NCBI GenBank assembly: GCA_005878665.1
Contig: VBLR01000114.1
Coordinates: 1-64,000, forward strand
Direction: 5' to 3'
Source of the DNA: Methanobacteriota archaeon
Lineage (GTDB): Archaea; Thermoplasmatota; Thermoplasmata; RBG-16-68-12
Length of the DNA stretch: 64,000 nucleotides
Below are positions 56,171-64,000 of the stretch, one piece after another. Each line of letters begins with the position of its first letter. The stretch's first letter is position 1. Made by a program: the position numbers and the translations under genes. Under the pieces are notes generated by a model, which was given only the letters and a program-made list of their open reading frames with translations, searched no databases and was not told where the DNA came from.

Positions 56171-57022
56171 ATGGCGGACGCCGCGAAGGTCTGGCGCCAT
56201 CGGACGGGGGAGATCCGCCTCGACCGGACGCGCGTGATGGGGATCCTCAATATCACCCCGGATTCGTTCTCCGATGGCGGGCGCTACTTCAATCCGGATG
56301 GAGCCATCCGCCATGGCCTCGAGATGGTGGAACACGGGGCCGACCTCCTCGACGTGGGCGGCGAATCGACTCGACCCGGATCGGATCCCGTGTCGGCGGA
56401 CGAAGAGTGGCGTCGGATCGGTCCGGTGATCCGCGACCTCGCCGCCAAGGTGGACGTGCCGTTGTCCGTCGATACGATGAAGCCCGAGGTGGCCGCGAAG
56501 GCGATTCACGCCGGCGCCTCCATCGTGAACGATGTCTCTGGAATGCGGGAGCCGTCCATGGTGCGCGTCGTCGCCAGCAGCCGTGTCGGAGCCGTCGTGA
56601 TGCACATGCTCGGCAATCCAAAGACGATGCAGGCCCACCCCCAATACGACGATGTCGTTGGGGAGGTCCGCTCGTTCCTATCGGAGCGGATTCGGTTTCT
56701 CGAAGCCGCGGGCGTCCCTTCGGAGGCGGTCGCGGTGGATCCCGGAATCGGGTTTGGGAAGACCCAAGAGCACAACCTCGCTCTCCTCCGGAACCTTGAT
56801 CAGATCGGGGCGCTCGGCCACCCGGTCGTGGTCGGCGTCTCGAGGAAATCGTTCATCGAGCGACTCGGCGGAGGGGAGTCCGGCGACCGTCTGCCGGGGA
56901 GTCTCGCGGCGGCCTCGCTGGCGGTGGTGAAGGGGGCCCACGTGGTCCGAGTCCACGATGTCCGCGAGACGGTCCGGGCGATGCGCGTGGCCGACGCGCT
57001 GGCTCGCGGTGAAAAGCTTTAA
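56171..57022 (+). CDS. folP: Dihydropteroate synthase
   Basis: A 283-residue TIM barrel of pterin cofactor synthesis. VMGILNITPDSFSDGGRYF, ADLLDVGGESTRPGSDPV, SVDTMKPEVA, IVNDVSGMRE, VDPGIGFGKTQEHNLALL and VVGVSRKSFI are complete, so it should use p-aminobenzoate. It implies a folate-type rather than solely methanopterin C1 carrier, as in haloarchaea. Next gene purP needs formyl groups made by formate activation, and lies 23 nt downstream. Confidence 0.93.
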   Translation: MADAAKVWRHRTGEIRLDRTRVMGILNITPDSFSDGGRYFNPDGAIRHGLEMVEHGADLLDVGGESTRPGSDPVSADEEWRRIGPVIRDLAAKVDVPLSVDTMKPEVAAKAIHAGASIVNDVSGMREPSMVRVVASSRVGAVVMHMLGNPKTMQAHPQYDDVVGEVRSFLSERIRFLEAAGVPSEAVAVDPGIGFGKTQEHNLALLRNLDQIGALGHPVVVGVSRKSFIERLGGGESGDRLPGSLAAASLAVVKGAHVVRVHDVRETVRAMRVADALARGEKL

Positions 57023-57045
57023 CCATTGAAACGATTCGTATCGTA

Positions 57046-58110
57046 ATGGTAACTCGGAAGGCCATCGCGTCGCTCCTCGAGGACTACGAGGACATCGTGG
57101 TCGCGACGGTCTGTTCGCATTCCTCGCTTCAGATTTTTCACGGCGCTCGGCAGGAGGGCTTCCGGACTCTCGGCATCGCGATCGGCCAACGGCCTCGGTT
57201 CTACGACGCCTTCCCTCTTGCGAAGCCCGACGAGTTTCTGATTGTCGATTCGTACGCCGATATCCTCGACCAAGCGGACGATCTGGTCGCTCGGCAGGCC
57301 GTGACCGTCCCGCACGGATCGTTCGTGGAGTACATGGGAGCGGAAGTGTTCGCGAAGCTGCGCATTCCGACCTTCGGAAATCGCGAGGTGCTCCGGTGGG
57401 AGTCGGACCGCGAGAAGCAACGGGAGTGGCTGACCTCGGCGGGCGTCCCGATGCCGCAGAAGATCGAGCACCCGAAGGACATCGATCGGCCGGTATTCGT
57501 GAAGTACTACGGGGCCAAAGGAGGCCGCGGCTCCTTCATCGCGAAGAACTACGAGGACTTCAAAGAGTCGATTCAGCCGGGAATGAAATTCGCGATTCAG
57601 GAGTATGTCGTCGGGACGCGGTACTACATTCACTACTTCTACTCGCCCTTCGCGACGGCCGGCTACATGCTCTCGAAGGGGGCGCTCGAGATGCTCGGGG
57701 TGGACCGGAGGGACGAGGCGAACATCGACGAAATGTACAAGCTCGGGGCCCAGGAAGCATTGCGGAAGATGGGGCTCCTCCCGACGTTCGTCGTGACGGG
57801 CAACATGCCGGTCGTCTTGCGGGAATCGCTCCTGCCGAAGGCGTTCGAGATGGGCGAGCGGGCCGTGGAGCGCTCGATTGCCTTGTTCGGCGGGATGATC
57901 GGACCATTCTGTCTGGAGACGATCGTGTCAGACAAGCTCGAATTCAAGGTATTCGAGATCTCCACGCGGATCGTCGCGGGGACGAACCTGTTCGTTGGCG
58001 GGTCGCCGTACGCCGATCTCCAAGAGCCGGGGATGTCGACGGGCCGCCGCATCGCGAGGGAGATCCGGATTGCTCAGAAACAAGGACGCCTGGTGGACAT
58101 CCTCAGTTGA
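57046..58110 (+). CDS. purP: FAICAR synthetase PurP
   Basis: A 354-residue ATP-grasp ligase that makes FAICAR from AICAR, formate and ATP in archaeal purine synthesis. VATVCSHSSLQIFHGARQEGF is the N-terminal substrate site, FVKYYGAKGGRGSFIAKNYEDF the ATP-grasp loop, QEYVVGTRYYIHYFYSP and GPFCLETIVSDKLEFKVFEISTRIVAGTNLF the metal and substrate sites. Normal length. ATG 57046 follows folP by 23 nt with its own weak TATA (CTTTAACC at about 57018). Confidence 0.95.
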   Translation: MVTRKAIASLLEDYEDIVVATVCSHSSLQIFHGARQEGFRTLGIAIGQRPRFYDAFPLAKPDEFLIVDSYADILDQADDLVARQAVTVPHGSFVEYMGAEVFAKLRIPTFGNREVLRWESDREKQREWLTSAGVPMPQKIEHPKDIDRPVFVKYYGAKGGRGSFIAKNYEDFKESIQPGMKFAIQEYVVGTRYYIHYFYSPFATAGYMLSKGALEMLGVDRRDEANIDEMYKLGAQEALRKMGLLPTFVVTGNMPVVLRESLLPKAFEMGERAVERSIALFGGMIGPFCLETIVSDKLEFKVFEISTRIVAGTNLFVGGSPYADLQEPGMSTGRRIAREIRIAQKQGRLVDILS

Positions 58111-58197
58111 GAGAATCGCGGGCAGGCTACCACGAAATCATCCCAGAAAAGAGAGGGGAAACGCTTTTATGGCTTCGCCCAGCATGCGCGGCCAACT

Positions 58198-59034
58198 ATG
58201 GCCGACGACGCGGTGACCGTCGCGGTTGTCCTCCTCCTGGTTTCGCTCGGCATCGCGACCTTCCTCGAGACCCGCTACCTTCGAAAGAAGATGAAGAACC
58301 GTCGCGTCCGGACCGCGAAGCGCGACGACGAGGTCCAGGACAACGCGCACAACGCAATCATCACGACGAAGGCCATCATGTCGAGCCTCGAGCTTCAGGG
58401 GATCCGTAGCGCGGAGGCCGACGCGTGGCTCCAAGAAGCCCAGACCGCGAACGCGCGGCACAACTACCGGGTGGCAATGGACCTGACCTCGAAGGCGAAG
58501 GAGAGGCTGCTCGCGCTCAAGGCGGCGCAGGCGTCGAAGGGAGATCTGGCGAAGCTCGATCGACTCTCCGCCGGCGCTTCGACGGACGAGATGACCACGA
58601 AGGAGATGTTGCAGAAGGAGATCCCGCCGCACATGCTCGAGTCGAAGTTCTCCATCGAGGTCGCCGGGATCGCGGTGGAACAAGGTCGCCTCGACGGGCG
58701 CGATGTGTCTCAGGCGACGGAGCTGTTAGAGTCCGCGAAGAATCGATTCGATGCGAAAGACTACGCCGCAGCGTTTTCGATCGCGCGGCAGTCGAAGCGT
58801 GCCGCTGCGGGGGAGCACGTCGACGTGTCCATCCCTGTGCCCGCCTCGCCGACGATTTCGACGCCCGGTGGCCGTCCGTGTCCGTCGTGTGGGGTCGCGC
58901 TCGAGGCAGATGACATGTTCTGTCGCAAGTGCGGTACACGCCTGATGGCGGCAGCCGCGTGCCCCTCGTGCGGCGCGACTCTCCTTTCCGATGATGCGTT
59001 TTGTCCGAAGTGTGGCACGGCCGTTCGACAATGA
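58198..59034 (+). CDS. Membrane-anchored double zinc-ribbon protein
   Basis: A 278-residue protein. Residues 6-22 are a membrane helix, followed by a basic stop (KKMKNRRVRTAKR), a helical region (about 45-215) with two repeat-like units containing ARHNYRVAMDLTSKAKERL and AKDYAAAFSIARQSKRAA, and two C-terminal zinc ribbons (CPSCG/CRKCG and CPSCG/CPKCG). A TATA box (TTTTAT, 58165-58170) is about 30 nt before the ATG. Function unknown; the ribbons and helical repeats echo other proteins in this window. Confidence 0.75.
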   Translation: MADDAVTVAVVLLLVSLGIATFLETRYLRKKMKNRRVRTAKRDDEVQDNAHNAIITTKAIMSSLELQGIRSAEADAWLQEAQTANARHNYRVAMDLTSKAKERLLALKAAQASKGDLAKLDRLSAGASTDEMTTKEMLQKEIPPHMLESKFSIEVAGIAVEQGRLDGRDVSQATELLESAKNRFDAKDYAAAFSIARQSKRAAAGEHVDVSIPVPASPTISTPGGRPCPSCGVALEADDMFCRKCGTRLMAAAACPSCGATLLSDDAFCPKCGTAVRQ

Positions 59035-59090
59035 GGCTCGAGCGCGCCGCGGATAAACCTTAATTACGATGGCGTCCCATCCCACGCTCT

Positions 59091-59411
59091 ATGGCGATCG
59101 GAAGCGACATGGAACAAGCCCTCACCGCCCTCTACGGGGAGGACCAAGTCGCTGCCGTCATCACGCTGAAAGTGGACACGAAAGAGGCGGACCGTATCGC
59201 CACAGAAATCGCGAAGTTCGAGGTGATCCAAGACGTCTTCCTTGTGACGGGGGACACGGACATCATCGCGAAAGCGCGGTTCAAGAACTATAAGGGGCTG
59301 AAGGACTTCGTCCTGTCGAACCTCGCCCCGATTCCGGGAATCAAGGACACGAAGACCCTGATGGTCGTGACGACCTACAAGGAAGCCGGGCAGTCGAGGG
59401 CGCAAAGTTGA
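59091..59411 (+). CDS. Stand-alone Lrp/AsnC ligand-binding (RAM) domain
   Basis: A 106-residue protein with only the regulatory half of an Lrp/AsnC regulator: AAVITLKVDTKEADRIATEIAKF, EVIQDVFLVTGDTDIIAKARFKNYKGLKDFVL and IPGIKDTKTLMVVTTYKE. There is no DNA-binding helix-turn-helix. Such proteins form amino-acid-binding oligomers that may modulate full-length Lrp proteins. TATA at 59061-59067 is centred 27 nt before ATG 59091. Confidence 0.85.
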   Translation: MAIGSDMEQALTALYGEDQVAAVITLKVDTKEADRIATEIAKFEVIQDVFLVTGDTDIIAKARFKNYKGLKDFVLSNLAPIPGIKDTKTLMVVTTYKEAGQSRAQS

Positions 59412-59441
59412 GGGCGACGAACATCGCCGGGAGATGGCCAG

Positions 59442-59696
59442 ATGGACACCGAAGCGAGGCTGAAGCAAATCATGGACGTCCTCGACCAGATCGCGGAAGA
59501 CACCTCCGTCCCCCGGAACATCCGCCGCGGGGCCGCGGAAGCGAAGGCGCGCCTCGCGAAGAAGGGTGAAGCGCTCGACCTGCGTGTCACGAGCGCCATC
59601 ATGATCATGGACGATCTGGCGAACGATCCGAACATCCCGCTCCATGGTCGGACGCTGATCTGGAACGTGATTTCTCAGCTTGAGACCGTCAAGTAG
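59442..59696 (+). CDS. UPF0147 family protein
   Basis: An 84-residue helical protein of the archaea-specific UPF0147 family: LKQIMDVLDQIAEDTSVPRNIRRGAAEAKARL, and AIMIMDDLANDPNIPLHGRTLIWNVISQLETV. Function unknown, widely conserved in archaea. It follows the RAM-domain gene by 30 nt and is probably co-transcribed. Confidence 0.9.
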   Translation: MDTEARLKQIMDVLDQIAEDTSVPRNIRRGAAEAKARLAKKGEALDLRVTSAIMIMDDLANDPNIPLHGRTLIWNVISQLETVK

Positions 59697-59725
59697 GCTT
59701 AACTTCGGCCCCCAGATTATCCGCC

Positions 59726-60421
59726 GTGGCTGGGCTACAGGCTCTTATTCTCCTCGTCGTCGTGCCGGCGATCGCTTGGATGATTGCGCTCTTCTCGCTG
59801 CGGTCGGTGCACGAAGAACTCGCCCAAGAGGGGCCGGACGTGACTCAGGGGACTTCGACAGGGCGAATCCTTGTTTTCCTGGGGTACTCGGGAACGCCTG
59901 TTGTGTTCGGGATCATCTCGTACATCCTGGCCCGGCCCGTTCTCGACGCCAGCGATGCCGTCGCTAACGCAAGCGTCGTGCGATTGGAACCGCTCCTGCT
60001 TTGGGCGACGTTCGCCTTTTCGGTCGCCTCGTGCTCGACCATCGCGGCACAAACCGGGATCGTCCGAAGTCGACTCGGGGCCTTTCTCGGGTCCGGGTTC
60101 GGTCGAGTACTCCCGCTGTCCGTCGTGCCGACGACGGCGGTCGTGTTCGCGCTTGTCTTGCTACTTCTTCTCCTGGCGTACACGGACTCCGTCCTGGCGG
60201 GTGCTCCGGTCGCTTCGGATTCTGCTTTGTCCGGTGCCATCGGTAGCTTCCAGGCCTTCGCCGTAGGCACGGTCGCGTTTCCGGTTGCCGCCGGGTTCTC
60301 GAACCGAATCCGAGATCTCAGTCAGCGAGGCTTTACACGCGCGCTTTTGCTCATGGAGATTGGTGAGCTTCCGGTCCTCGTCGGGTTGGTCCAAGCTTTC
60401 CTTGCCGTGGGCTCCTTGTGA
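59726..60421 (+). CDS. Multi-pass membrane protein resembling ATPase proteolipid subunits
   Basis: A 231-residue protein with about six hydrophobic helices. The second half (GAIGSFQAFAVGTVAFPVAAGFSNRIRDLSQRGFTRALLLMEIGELPVLVGLVQAF) recalls the helix pair of V/A-type ATPase K subunits, with a Glu in ALLLMEIGELP at the position of the ion-binding carboxylate. That likeness is suggestive only, since no ATPase genes are nearby. GTG 59726 follows UPF0147 by 29 nt. Confidence 0.6.
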   Translation: MAGLQALILLVVVPAIAWMIALFSLRSVHEELAQEGPDVTQGTSTGRILVFLGYSGTPVVFGIISYILARPVLDASDAVANASVVRLEPLLLWATFAFSVASCSTIAAQTGIVRSRLGAFLGSGFGRVLPLSVVPTTAVVFALVLLLLLLAYTDSVLAGAPVASDSALSGAIGSFQAFAVGTVAFPVAAGFSNRIRDLSQRGFTRALLLMEIGELPVLVGLVQAFLAVGSL

Positions 60422-60465
60422 CCCATACGAATTCAAAAATACTCCTGCGGTTGTGTCGCACGCGA

Positions 60466-60568
60466 GCGGGGCTAGTCTAGTGGTAGGACAGAAGCTTCCC
60501 AAGGTCCGCCGGCCGGCCCATCGGGCCGGAACGAGCTTCTAACGCGGGTTCGATTCCCGCGCCCCGCA
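60466..60568 (+). tRNA. tRNA-Gly (CCC) with a 32-nt intron
   Basis: Acceptor GCGGGGC (60466-60472) pairs with GCCCCGC (60561-60567), discriminator A at 60568. D arm GTCTAGTGGTAGGAC, anticodon stem GAAGC/GCTTC (60491-60495, 60535-60539), anticodon CCC at 60498-60500, T arm GCGGG-TTCGATT-CCCGC. The anticodon loop is split after position 37 by an intron at 60502-60533 that contains the hairpin CCGGCCC-AT-CGGGCCGG, the usual archaeal bulge-helix-bulge position. CCA is not encoded. An A-rich promoter (AAAAATAC) is about 28 nt upstream. Confidence 0.95.
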
Positions 60569-60587
60569 CATCTCGGGTCCGAGCGGC

Positions 60588-61193
60588 TCAACCGGCTCCC
60601 GTCTCGGCTTCGACTCGGTGGACCGCCATGAGCAGTTCAGCCTCGCGTCGCAACCGGGACGCGGTGTCCGGCGTCTCGAGCAGCTCCTGGCGAATGTCGA
60701 CCGCGCCCGGCAAGGCGGCGGCCACACGGAACGATAGGGTTCGCGGGTCCATCTCCTTCCACGTTTCGTCGACGCTCGCATGTCCGGCCATGTCCAGGGT
60801 TTCGACGATTCCCTCGAACAGCCGGCCAACGGCCTCCGCGAGGATATCCACATCTTTGCCGGGCGATTCGTCCAGCCAGTCGACGTCGGCCCGGAGATAC
60901 GCTCGGCCTCGGTCGAGCGACCGGATCGCAAAACGCCGTTGGCCTTGCACGACGATGTCGTACTCGCCGTGAGCGTTTCGCTGGCACGCGATGATCGCGG
61001 CCTCGGTGCCGATCCGCCGGGGGATCGCGTGACCGCCGACCTCGTCCCCATCGAGGATGAGGGCGATCCCGAAAGTCTCATCGTGCTCGAGGCATCGTCC
61101 AATCATTTCGCGGTAGCGCGGCTCGAACACATGCAACGGCAACGTGGTCTCGGGAAACAGGACTGTATGGAGAGGGAAGAGCGGGAGACGCAC
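60588..61193 (-). CDS. LON substrate-binding domain protein
   Basis: A 201-residue protein containing only the N-terminal domain of Lon protease: MRLPLFPLHTVLFPETTLPLHVFEPRYREMI, FGIALI, GTEAAIIACQRNAHGEYDIVVQGQRRFAI and a helical C-terminal half. No ATPase or protease domain follows, so it is a substrate-recognition module of unknown partner. TATA-like CTTATG (61224-61219) is centred 28 nt before the ATG. Confidence 0.88.
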   Translation of the reverse strand: MRLPLFPLHTVLFPETTLPLHVFEPRYREMIGRCLEHDETFGIALILDGDEVGGHAIPRRIGTEAAIIACQRNAHGEYDIVVQGQRRFAIRSLDRGRAYLRADVDWLDESPGKDVDILAEAVGRLFEGIVETLDMAGHASVDETWKEMDPRTLSFRVAAALPGAVDIRQELLETPDTASRLRREAELLMAVHRVEAETGAG

Positions 61194-61229
61194 CGGCTGC
61201 GGCCATCCCGCGGGAGGCCATAAGGCTGC

Positions 61230-61388
61230 CTACTTCGGACGGATGTCGAGGCCGACGACCCACGCCGTCCGGCATCCGGGACAGTTGACTTCGCGTCGCA
61301 TCGCATCGCCCTCGTCGGCCATCTTGAACGTGAAGAAGAGCGGGTTGTTGCACCGCGGGCAATTGAAATTCAGGCCGCCGACTGTCAT
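61230..61388 (-). CDS. 52-residue zinc-ribbon protein
   Basis: A small gene: MTVGGLNFNCPRCNNPLFF begins it, FKMADEGDAMRREV bridges, and NCPGCRTAWVVGLDIRPK ends it. The two CPxC knuckles (residues 10-13 and 36-39) form a zinc ribbon. ATG 61388 is centred 29 nt from a TATA-like CCTTAAG (61420-61415), matching the leaderless spacing of this genome, and codon use is as in its neighbours. Function unknown; transcription-related by resemblance. Confidence 0.72.
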   Translation of the reverse strand: MTVGGLNFNCPRCNNPLFFTFKMADEGDAMRREVNCPGCRTAWVVGLDIRPK

Positions 61389-61441
61389 CCGACTGCCTCG
61401 AAGCCCCGAGTGGTCTTAAGGTTGCGCTCGCCTCCCGGCAA

Positions 61442-61449
61442 GTTTATGA
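61442..61449 (+). promoter_or_regulatory. TATA box of the MBL-fold gene
   Basis: GTTTATGA centred 29 nt before ATG 61475. An ACTTTC on the opposite strand (61453-61448) overlaps it; see rejected items. Confidence 0.5.
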
Positions 61450-61474
61450 AAGTCTCATCCTTCCTCGGTCGTTC

Positions 61475-62107
61475 ATGCGCGTCGAGAAGGTCATCTCCCC
61501 ACCGCTCGACAACAACGCGTACCTCTTGGTCGACGAGACGAGCAAGCAATCCGTGGTCGTGGATCCCGCCCTGGCGGGGAAAGAGCTCCTGGCGAGAACG
61601 GAGACGCTCGGTGCGAAGGTCATGTACATCCTGAATACGCACGGGCATCCGGATTCGACCGCCGATGATGAATCGATTCGGTCCATCACGGCGGCGAAGA
61701 TCGCGATTTTCGAGGTGGATGCGCCGCGGCTGGAAAAGAACGCCCGAGGGACGCGATGGTTCCTCCCTGCACCGCCGGCTCCAGTGAAACCAGATCTCCT
61801 CTTGAAAGAGGGCTCCGAACTGAAGCTAGGAAACCTCGTCATCACGACCCTTCACACCCCGGGCCACACGGAGGGCAGCGCGTGTTTCTATGTCGAGTCG
61901 GAGGGCGCTCTCTTCACCGGCGATACCCTCTACGCGGGGTCCTGCGGCCGCACCGACGTCCAGGGAGGAAGTCCGGCCAAGATGGTCTTCACCCTTCGGC
62001 GGCTGAACGAGCTTCCAGTGGACACCCGCGTCTACCCAGGCCACGGGCCGGAGACGACGATTGGCGACGAGACGTGGATCAGCGACCTCGCGTATCCGGT
62101 CGTCTGA
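61475..62107 (+). CDS. Metallo-beta-lactamase-fold hydrolase with altered metal motif
   Basis: A 210-residue glyoxalase-II-like protein. The first metal motif reads NTHGHPDSTAD where the family has THxHxDH: the His after Asp60 is Ser61. The other ligands are present (LHTPGHTEGS, LFTGDTLYAGSCGRTD, VYPGHGPET). It may hold a single metal or use a changed second site. Substrate unknown; glyoxalase II, persulfide dioxygenase or other thioester hydrolases are possible. Convergent with the Kef gene, ends touching. Confidence 0.8.
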   Translation: MRVEKVISPPLDNNAYLLVDETSKQSVVVDPALAGKELLARTETLGAKVMYILNTHGHPDSTADDESIRSITAAKIAIFEVDAPRLEKNARGTRWFLPAPPAPVKPDLLLKEGSELKLGNLVITTLHTPGHTEGSACFYVESEGALFTGDTLYAGSCGRTDVQGGSPAKMVFTLRRLNELPVDTRVYPGHGPETTIGDETWISDLAYPVV

Positions 62108-63871
62108 TTAGCGGCGGATTCCGCTCGCGGCCCGCCAGCTGCGCGCGGTCGGCATGTGACGGACGAGTCGGACGCGGGCGACGCGTCGGGTGATGCCCAA
62201 GCCCAGGCGGCGGTAGACGACCTTCATGCTGAAGACCACGACGAGGAAGTACGCATAGAGGATGACGAGCGTCACGGGCCAATAGTACTGCCACAAGATC
62301 GCCACGAGGCCCACGATGGCGAGTGCCCCGACCACGATGCGCAGGACGAAAGTCTCGATCGTGGATCGGCTGAAGGGCCCGCCGTCCACGCCGTAGTTCG
62401 TGTGGCGCACGGGCTCGCGGAACGCATGGCGCGCGGAGGCCCAGACCCCGAACACGAGGACCGGGGTGAGGAGGGACATCGCCAAGTGCGCCGCACCGGT
62501 TGTGACCGTCAGGTCGATGATCCATGCGGCGTAGAAGATGAGCGAGGCCTGGAACATCCGCTTGCGGCGGTAAATCGGCAGGAAGTTCGGCATGATGACC
62601 GTCTTCAAGGTCCGTTTCACGAGCTCCGCACCGAAGCGGAGCGACTTCGGCAGTCGGTTCGCGAAGAACCCGGCGATCCGGTTCGATCGCCCCATCAAGA
62701 GAGGTGCAAGGGAGCTCATCACGATGCAGAGGATACCGGCGAACGGAGTCAGGTAGGTCCCAGCGTAGTCATTCGAGAGCTGCGGGTTCGCGCGGATCGC
62801 CCGCGCTCCGACGGTCGCGTACAGGATCGCTTCCTCGTTGCGAGCCACGAGGCTCGTACCAATCGCCGTCGATGCGCGACCGGAGAAGCCGATGAAATAG
62901 GCGAGACTGGCGGTGAGGAAGAGGTCGTTCAGCAGAATCAACGGCACCGCGATTGCGAGCATCGGCAGGACCGAGCCCAATGCTGCCGGGTCAATCAACA
63001 TCCCGAAGGTGAGGAAGAAGATCGCGACGAACGCATCCCGCAGGGATTCCATCTTGACCTTCATCCGGCCCGCGATGCGGGTGTCCGCGAAGACCATCCC
63101 CATGAAAAACGCACCCACGATGGCGGGGATGCGGAACGCCTCTGCGAGAGAGGCCGCTAAGAACACCGTTCCGAGGGCGAAGAGGACGAACAGCTCCTCG
63201 CTCTTGATTCGTTCAAAGATCGCGGCCGTCCGCGGAACCACGACCGCCGCGAGCAGGGCGAAGAAACCAATGAACAGCCCCACCCCGCCGAAGAGGACCC
63301 CAATGTTCACCGGAGTGTCGGAGGGGACGATCATTCCATTCACGAGAGTGAGGAGGAACATGGCAAGGAACGACTCCAGGATCACCATCCCCAGGAGGAA
63401 CTCCGTCTCCGCATTCCCGAGTCGCTTCAGGTCGATCAGGGACTTGGCGGTGATCGCCGAGCTCGACATGCTGATGACCCCGGCCATAAAGATCGTGTCG
63501 ATCAAAGGCCATCCGAGCCACGCCCCGATGACGAACCCCGCGAACATGTTGACGGCGAGGTTCGTCACCGCGAGGACGGCGGCGGCTTCCTTCGTCCGCA
63601 TCAGCTTCGTGATACTGAACTCGAGTCCCACGAAGAACAGAAGCAGGACCAGTCCGAGTTGCGAGATGCTTTGCAGGAACACGCTGTCCGCCAGAATTCC
63701 ATCGTACGACCAGCCGAAGAGATGAAGGTGGATATTCGGGCCGATCAGCATGCCCGCGATGATGTACCCGATGATGATCGGCACGCGGGCGCGGGATGCG
63801 AAAGCGGCTCCGACGAAACCCACCGTGGCGATGACGCCCACGTCGAACATGATCGAGGTCGTCTCAACCAT
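62108..63871 (-). CDS. Kef/NhaP-type monovalent cation:proton antiporter (CPA2)
   Basis: A 587-residue membrane protein with about 12-13 helices in the first 400 residues (GYIIAGMLIGPN, SQLGLVLLLFFVGLEFSI, FMAGVISMSSSAITAKSL, VFLAASLAEAFRIPAIVGAFFMGMVFAD, FFLTFGMLIDP) as in CPA2 antiporters, and an unusual extra membrane domain at about 440-560. The typical cytosolic TrkA-N nucleotide-binding domain is absent. ATG 63871 is preferred to 63883 because it directly precedes the first helix. A leader of about 70 nt may separate it from the promoter near 63965 (TTTTTGTATCC). Confidence 0.85.
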   Translation of the reverse strand: MVETTSIMFDVGVIATVGFVGAAFASRARVPIIIGYIIAGMLIGPNIHLHLFGWSYDGILADSVFLQSISQLGLVLLLFFVGLEFSITKLMRTKEAAAVLAVTNLAVNMFAGFVIGAWLGWPLIDTIFMAGVISMSSSAITAKSLIDLKRLGNAETEFLLGMVILESFLAMFLLTLVNGMIVPSDTPVNIGVLFGGVGLFIGFFALLAAVVVPRTAAIFERIKSEELFVLFALGTVFLAASLAEAFRIPAIVGAFFMGMVFADTRIAGRMKVKMESLRDAFVAIFFLTFGMLIDPAALGSVLPMLAIAVPLILLNDLFLTASLAYFIGFSGRASTAIGTSLVARNEEAILYATVGARAIRANPQLSNDYAGTYLTPFAGILCIVMSSLAPLLMGRSNRIAGFFANRLPKSLRFGAELVKRTLKTVIMPNFLPIYRRKRMFQASLIFYAAWIIDLTVTTGAAHLAMSLLTPVLVFGVWASARHAFREPVRHTNYGVDGGPFSRSTIETFVLRIVVGALAIVGLVAILWQYYWPVTLVILYAYFLVVVFSMKVVYRRLGLGITRRVARVRLVRHMPTARSWRAASGIRR

Positions 63872-64000
63872 GCACACACGCATCCCGGAGCGTAGGTCGA
63901 CGGACTGCGGGCGCTGACGCTCTCCGCAGGAGAACCGAGTTTCCCATCCCGGGCGCGAATCGCGCTTTAGGATACAAAAAGCTGCTGCTGTCTATTGGGT

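Noticed and set aside
61448..61453. ACTTTC upstream of the 52-residue zinc-ribbon gene
   Set aside because: Spacing is near the accepted range (60 nt from the start) but the flank is CATAAACTT, unlike the other copies, and it overlaps the TATA box of the divergent gene.
1..64000. CRISPR arrays, insertion sequences, prophage or defence islands
   Set aside because: No regularly spaced repeats, transposase, integrase, cas or other defence gene was recognised; the only mobile-type element seen is the PolB intein.

Overview
The window is a gene-dense, high-GC archaeal chromosome segment, most likely from a non-methanogenic, mesophilic-looking member of the Thermoplasmatota (phylum by inference; domain is secure). 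Archaeal hallmarks are family B DNA polymerase with an intein, the Mre11-Rad50-NurA-HerA set, Orc1/Cdc6, fibrillarin, deoxyhypusine synthase, archaeal-type ThrRS, PurP, the ADH-synthase/dehydroquinate-synthase-II shikimate route, a GHMP shikimate kinase and a tRNA-Gly with an intron after position 37. Many first genes of transcription units have a TATA box centred about 26-29 nt before the start codon, which indicates leaderless mRNAs, while genes inside operons use Shine-Dalgarno sites or NTGA stop/start overlaps. No insertion sequence, CRISPR array or rRNA was seen.

Layout. 1-5000: tail of xseB, then (minus) a small conserved gene, a GNAT acetyltransferase and polB; polB carries a 528-residue homing-endonuclease intein and its true start appears frameshifted. 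5000-11000: a methyltransferase, a TIM-barrel epimerase-like protein, a LysE-type exporter, a RecA-fold protein with a degenerate P-loop, membrane proteins, a winged-helix protein and a SRPBCC protein. 11090-17628 (minus): the end-resection cluster mre11-rad50 and nurA-herA, separated by about 290-380 nt that fold into stacked hairpins. 17700-20000: a FAD oxidoreductase and a divergent FtsZ-like protein.

20035-30092 (plus): one tight operon aroA'-aroB'-aroDE-aroK-aroA-aroC-tyrA-asd-ask. The last two genes make aspartate semialdehyde, a substrate of the first enzyme. 30204-36702 (plus): trp operon led by an ADH-synthase paralogue that has lost its Schiff-base lysine, then trpE-G-D-C-B-A with no trpF. 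36871-43100: an IscA/HesB protein, a GNAT, three consecutive TPR proteins with zinc-ribbon, helix-hairpin-helix or SAP modules, fibrillarin. 43100-49720: S15, RecJ-like DHH protein, DUF835 protein and Orc1/Cdc6 (minus), a small J-domain protein, a SAP/zinc-ribbon protein and deoxyhypusine synthase. 49729-54111: winged helix, NUDIX, nicotinamidase, a frameshifted small gene, RHH regulator with ftsZ, PKD membrane protein. 54186-63883: thrS, folP, purP, several small proteins, tRNA-Gly(CCC), a LON-domain protein, a 52-residue zinc ribbon, an MBL-fold protein and a Kef-type antiporter.

The most interesting signal is a shared upstream element (core ACTTTC, best form ACTTTCACCGACC) placed 18-26 nt before the TATA boxes of the polB operon, the RecA-fold gene and mre11-rad50, with a weaker copy before orc1/cdc6 and an extra copy just before the polB start. 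It suggests a DNA-replication/repair regulon and resembles the ANTTTC damage-response hexamer of Sulfolobales. Other notable points are a Rad50 with no zinc hook, CTG start codons for aroA and trpA, the missing trpF next to a catalytically altered TIM barrel, and a candidate structured RNA between rad50 and nurA.
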